From: Apostichopus japonicus
Taxonomy: Eukaryota > Echinodermata > Holothuroidea > Aspidochirotida > Stichopodidae
DNA: 64,000 nucleotides
NCBI RefSeq assembly: GCF_037975245.1
Contig: NC_092563.1
Location: 2,878,501-2,942,500 of the forward strand
Direction: 5' to 3'
A model generated the notes under the pieces. The model made no database searches, had not been told where the DNA came from, and worked only from the letters and a program-made list of their open reading frames with translations. Positions within the stretch are counted from its first letter, which is position 1; each line of letters begins with the position of its first letter. Both the position numbers and the translations under genes were made by a program. Positions 58,737 through 64,000 of this stretch are shown piece by piece.

Positions 58737-61692
58737 TTCTCCTATATTTCTCCTATACAGCAAGAGTTATCATAAAAGTGGTACTTTGAAAAGTATTTTG
58801 AATCGTATATCTTCCTTCAAATATCCAGCTGTTTGGATCTAGCGATCTTTCATATATATGATATATATGACGTTATGATTTCTGTGAGTATATAACTGCT
58901 GCAAAATGTTCATAACGTAAACTTAACAGATTCGTGTTGGGCTTTGTAAACGGGACCCTGAGACACACTCAAAGATCATTATGCTTACAAACAAGAAAGA
59001 GTTGATAACATTTTTTTTGTAGAAAAAAGGAGCCAAGTGGAGGTGAATTGAACATGAAATCATTATGATAGGTATGTACGTTGAACACTAAAATGGTATC
59101 CTTTTTAGTCCAAGCGTGCACTGAAAAGTGATGCTTTACTCCGATGACGTCATGACGATGTGGCCAATCACGTGTCGTGCTACTGTTTCTTTTCTTTCTT
59201 TCAACAAAGAGCTATTCTTGCATATTCTGCTCATTTGAATAACGATGAAGTTGTGCTTTATCTCTGAAAGTAGGGGGCGTCCTACATGAATGATAACGCA
59301 TGCTTGGTTCAAAAAGGGAAGCAAATCAGATTTTTTTTTTGCTATTGCTTGGTCAAGAACGAAACGTAACCATGCAGTTGCTAATTCAATTAATTAAAAA
59401 CTGTAAACAACATTAAAATGTAAAGAAAAGTTGCAGCGCGTTTGAACTTTGTGACCGGAAACCTTGGTAGATTATACACATGTAGTCTAAAACAATAGCT
59501 TTAAGTTCTATTTTATTCAGAAAGACAACGAAAATAACGTCATGCAAATCGTCTATAGATTATCTTCAGAGCTAAAAAGAGTTGCTTCCTGATAGAATTC
59601 GCTTCCTTCCATATGAAGTTTGAAAAATAAAGTAAATGCTAATCAATGGCAAATTGTTAAACGAATCACAATTCTAGACATCTTTATAGTTTTCTTTTTG
59701 AACAAACGTTTGCCGTTCAAAACGCTTAACATATCACCAACCGACAAATGTTTGATCACAATTAAACAAACAGAAGCAGCTAAATTCCTCTTTCACTCAA
59801 ATCAACAATAAAATCACGAAAACAAAACAAAAGCAGCTATATGTTTGTGTCATCGGTCAAACCTGTAATGAAGACGCAACCGATATGACCACGTGTTTTA
59901 ACATAAGTCACTGATTTTTTCCAGAGCATTAAGCTATCAATGTGATCATGGAAATCATAACATGGCGTGATCACTTAAAAATTATTTTCGACTCAATTTC
60001 CTGTCCTCCTCTGCCTGGAAGTTTAGATACGATTCTTGCCTCTTGTACACTAAAACTCGCTTGATTGCTTATCTCTCTATTCATGTATATCTATAAGACA
60101 AGACAAAACATAGATACCTGTCTTCTCTGCCTCTAAGAAGACGAAGACAGATTTGGATCGTAAATCAAAGATATAGTAAACTGACTCCTTATTATCTATG
60201 CTTTGTTCGATGAACAAATAGCACAGAGTGATCATTGAATGTATAGTCAATAGCGCTTTATATTATGATAACATACAATATTCCTTACAATAAAATCTCA
60301 TAAAGGTCTTCCATTGAATCGAAGGTTGCAAGGAATGAAATTTTCGATCGCTAAGATCGATCTGTTTATGGCTTTTTGATTTTCTTTTATGTTCGTGGGG
60401 GGGGGGCGGGGCGGGGGGTGGTTGTTTTGTAGTCGATTCGCTATTTTGATGTAAAAGATGAATTAATACATATTGTTATGCTTTAGGATGCGCGTCAACG
60501 CATATGCATCACCAACATTTATCAGTCACACGGAAGGAGGTCACAAATGCCATGGCTTCTGGTGACGGCGTTAAGGTCTGTTCATCATGTTTTGCCTTTT
60601 TTTTGAGGGGGTGGAGGGCGGGGGGCGGGGGTTGGGAGGACGATTTGTAGTAAGTGAAACTAAATGTTTTACATGTCTCAAGAGGGAAGGGGATGGGGTG
60701 GCGTGGTGGTGAGTGTATACAGGCGGCACCTGAGGTCGATTTGGGGGTTCTCGATAAAATTAATGTATTTTTTTTTTAAATATACTGAAGGAATAATTGA
60801 CATTTCAAAAAGAAGAGAGGGGGTGGGGTGTGGAGGGGGCGGTGACAAAATTTTCCCGGGTCTGATCTGACTCTAGACGTCACTGCTAATTTGAAAAACA
60901 AAGAGTCTGGACAATGAAATGTTGAGAACCGATTTATTTTGAGAAAATTAGGGAAGGTTTCTTAGTGCAACTATTCAATATATTTGGTCACGTTTTCGGC
61001 GAAACGGTAAAATCCTGCTTTTATTTTGTATCACATTTTGCGTTTCAACACATAAGGGAGTTGTTGAAGTCGTTCCCACATCGTGAATCGAATGTGTGGT
61101 ACTGTGTTATGACACCATACATCGCGTTATTATTATTATTTACTCCCTGCAACTTTCGACATAACCATTTTTTCGTTTGAAAACCGCGTAACGTTTATTG
61201 CCAACCTTACAAAAAGCTTTGGCATAACAACAAGTAGGCTGGTTTCAATAAAGGTTTTATTACACTCACTCAATCCATTTGGGCTATGATTAGATTTACC
61301 GCGTTATAGAGCATTTGTATGACACTAATATTACCAGCGAAATTAATATTGCAGACGCGGGAAGACTTAAACAACAAAAAAGACACGGGTTTATGTTATA
61401 CTATATACATGATGCGTTCACTAAAAGTCACTGTTAAATGTTCACAACGCGGATTATATTAATGTTGGATTTTAACAGTGTAGAGACATCACAACAAATT
61501 ATCAGCAATGTGTTGCCTATGTATGGTTTCTTTCATGTTCTACATGAGATCAAATCAGTTGTTATGGAGCATGGCAGTCATATCATTTTAAACCTGGTCG
61601 TTCTGCGTTCTTGATCTGATGTACTTCAGCATTTCAGAGAGCTGCAAGTTCACCATCACAGCTCAGATATGTATTTAAAAAGAAAAGAAAAA

Positions 61693-61767
<75 letters not shown>

Positions 61768-61835
61768 CATACACGCATGCACGGATACATTCACCCCATC
61801 CATACACGCATATACATACACGCATACATAACTAC

Positions 61836-61866
<31 letters not shown>

Positions 61867-62020
61867 TTGATATATATATACATATACATACATATATAAA
61901 GTATAGCCGATGCATGCCATAAAAGTGCTCAATACATAGAGTATAGAGCTTCAAACCATAATATTCGGAGGCAGCGCGTGGTGTCGAGGACAGGAAGGAT
62001 GAGCGGTGGTGACGGGTGTA
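58737..62020. other. Region upstream of the CA8 start codon
   Basis: This should contain the CA8 5' UTR and promoter; no decisive signal is seen. G-rich runs occur at 60397-60420 and 60607-60640, and a TA/TATG microsatellite spans 61697-61900. No gene is recognised. Confidence 0.4.
61697..61900. repeat. TA and TATACA microsatellite
   Basis: A long TA run interrupted by CATACACGCATGCACGGATA-like sequence, then further TA/CA repeats. Confidence 0.9.
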
Positions 62021-62052
62021 TTAAAATGGGTAAATGGGTTGAAAAGACTTAC

Positions 62053-62212
62053 CATGGTAAATCGATGTGAATTCTGGGAAGTTTGGACCGCTCAGGATAC
62101 GTTCTCGTATAAGTGATGACTTCTCACGTCCACTAATCTTCCGCTTCTTCTTCACGATATGAAAACTAATTTTTTTTTGGCCCTTCCGAGAGACAGAATG
62201 GTAATACGCCAT
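62053..62212 (-). CDS. Unsupported first-exon candidate (basic, 53 residues)
   Basis: Starts MAYYHSVSRKGQKK and ends TSIYH at a good GTAAGT donor, phase 1. It is rich in Lys and Arg and matches no family I know. Immediately 5' of the CA8 start codon there is an AG (ATATAG, then GAGAAATGG) that would join it in frame, so it could be an alternative CA8 5' exon. It could equally belong to another gene or be chance. Confidence 0.2.
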
Positions 62213-63134
62213 AATTGGGCGACCTGATAGTATAGCATTTATATACTGACATTACATCCCTCAATAAGATGAAAGCGCAACTAAAGCAGAGCACACTACA
62301 TGTAGCCTACTTGGTGTTTATATAGCTTATACTTAAATCAGGGATGTGTACTTCTTAAATACTAGAATCTTCCCGAGGGGATCTAATGCTTGTAATCGCC
62401 TTTACGTAATTCAACAATGTGAAGTCATCCAATCAATGGCTTATAATGCCTTCTTTAAATTCGAGACACATTATGACGTCATTAATTGGTATTTATTAGA
62501 GGACAGTGTCTCTAATACTACTAAAATGTTAAGTTCTATCATACAAATACTTTCCTACAAGTATCGAGCTTGAAACGTAAAACTAAATCCGGCTGCACAC
62601 TGCCCGACCGACCCCGACTCAACTTGACCGCATTAACGGGGATTATCGTGGATTGTCGGGCAGTGTTCGTGAGCTTACGAATACGACAGACCCAGATTTT
62701 GTCAGCTTAATTCGCCTCTCCTCAGTCTATATGTAACATGGTTGCTACTACTACCTAGTTAAAACAATTAACCAATTACGGGAAGATGATTTTTTTATTC
62801 AGTTCAGTGTGTGGCAGCCATTAGTGGGACTGTGGTCGATCTTCACGACCAACGAAACATGAGTCAAGATATTCTAGTTGAGTCGGATGACGTCATGTCC
62901 GGCAGTGTATCGCAACTTTGACGGAGAGATTTGGCAAAGAAGAAAAACTTCTGAGTCGAAAACACTTGTAGTGTGACCATAGATATCTATTTTCTTCTCA
63001 TCCCGGTATAAATGTGAGTAATTATACTGTTTTCTCTTGGTTTTCATATTTCCATCAATTAATTAACCAACAGACATACAAGACATCCATGATGACATAA
63101 CAGGCCACTAACGTCTACTATAATAACATAACAG

Positions 63135-63646
63135 CAGTGGCGGAGCTAGGGGTATTGGTCAGGGGGGGGGCGAGAATGGTCTGTAGGGGCGCTTTAGACA
63201 CTATCTAAGCGGAGCGCCACCACAGGTTGGCGCAGAGCGTACAGAATGTTTTTGAGTAAAGATACTCCCTAGATCGCCGGAAATTACTCTCTCCGGGCCT
63301 TGCTAATTTGCAGATAAACGAAGAATAAATAGGTGTCATCGCCATTTGTGACAACTCGGAAGTTTATATGGGTGTTGAAAGTATATGCGCTTCATCACAA
63401 TCCCTGTGGTATCTTTGTGAGTGCTCATATTTTCGTAGCCCTGACACAATGCCTGTTGTGCCTATTAATTATTCTGGACCTGTAAATGCCAACAATACCA
63501 CAATAGGTAGATGAGAGCGCAATAAAAAAAGTCAATAATCGCGAATAAGTAAAAAGTGGTAAAAAGCTGAAAAGGGCGCCAGCAGTCCATTTGAGTCCGT
63601 TGGGGGGGGGGATCCGCTCCCTGACTGTATGGACGCTCCGCCACTG
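63135..63646. mobile_element. hAT-like MITE, CAGTGGCGGAG family, copy 3, with altered interior
   Basis: Same ends as copies 1 and 2 (CAGTGGCGGAGCTAGGGG and CTCCGCCACTG) but 512 bp long. Between about 63345 and 63508 it carries about 160 bp of unrelated sequence where copies 1 and 2 have about 40 bp (AAATTACACCAACAAAATG). The flanking octamers do not match. Confidence 0.85.
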
Positions 63647-64000
63647 CACCCCCCCCCCCGACACCACCACTATATGACTCTAATGCCTATGTTTATTTCT
63701 TACCTCTAATGTCGTGTCCATCTTCGACAGAAGTCACGTCATTTATGTCTGGATATGGTACCTTCAGTGTACCATAATACGTAATGCCTCATTTTTCGAA
63801 TGCTGACCGTAGGCTATGGATATAAGTGGTATCACTGTGGTGATATCCTCACCAACAAGACTATATTAATATTTTCTTGATCCCTAGTATATGAAAGAAG
63901 TTTATATGTGTTTACTTGTATATAAAATAGAAATGAGAACTGAATTAAACTGATATATAAACCAAAACACTGAAATCAAAACCTGTTATACTGGTATGTG

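Overview
This is animal nuclear DNA. It has many phase-consistent GT-AG introns, AT and trinucleotide microsatellites, intronic minisatellites and small inverted-repeat transposons. The two conserved genes (NSUN2 and a CA8-type carbonic anhydrase-related protein) and the C-type lectin/WSC/PAN genes suggest an invertebrate deuterostome. My best guess is an echinoderm, possibly a sea cucumber; this rests on general resemblance and the species is not proven.

Layout. (1) 1-2025: two short inverted-repeat elements upstream of the first visible NSUN2 exon. (2) 2026-15182, + strand: 19 exons of NSUN2, open from end to end, lacking only the first coding exon (about 23 residues). The likely 3' UTR runs to about 16.75 kb and holds a G-rich minisatellite. 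(3) 19201-44603, - strand: a tandem family of secreted modular proteins. Paralogues A (19201-27923, 597 aa) and C (32969-44603, 591 aa) share one architecture: signal peptide, three C-type lectin domains, one WSC domain, one PAN/apple domain. Each has nine exons and every intron is phase 1. Between them lies relict B (28954-30277), in which only a signal-peptide exon and a broken PAN exon are recognisable. (4) 46756-58736, - strand: CA8 in nine exons, one of them an extra symmetric 48-bp exon. The first zinc-ligand histidine is replaced by threonine, so it should be acatalytic. (5) 58737-64000: upstream sequence with repeats and one unsupported exon candidate.

NSUN2 (tRNA/mRNA cytosine-5 methylation) and CA8 (inositol trisphosphate receptor signalling in vertebrates) look like conserved single genes flanking a lineage-specific lectin cluster. 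NSUN2 and lectin gene A are tail to tail. The lectin array is the least ordinary part: its six lectin domains all carry an extra cysteine pair and lack a clear EPN/QPD and WND sugar-binding signature, and the array shows duplication and decay (relict B, plus a truncated lectin pseudo-exon inside gene A).

Mobile DNA includes hAT-like elements with exact 8-bp target duplications, a TTAA-flanked element, a LINE 3' end, and a probable Penelope-like remnant beside two inverted hammerhead-ribozyme-like motifs. No tRNA, rRNA, CRISPR array or promoter could be supported. Exon structures were deduced by eye from splice signals, reading phase and family knowledge; no alignment or transcript data were available.
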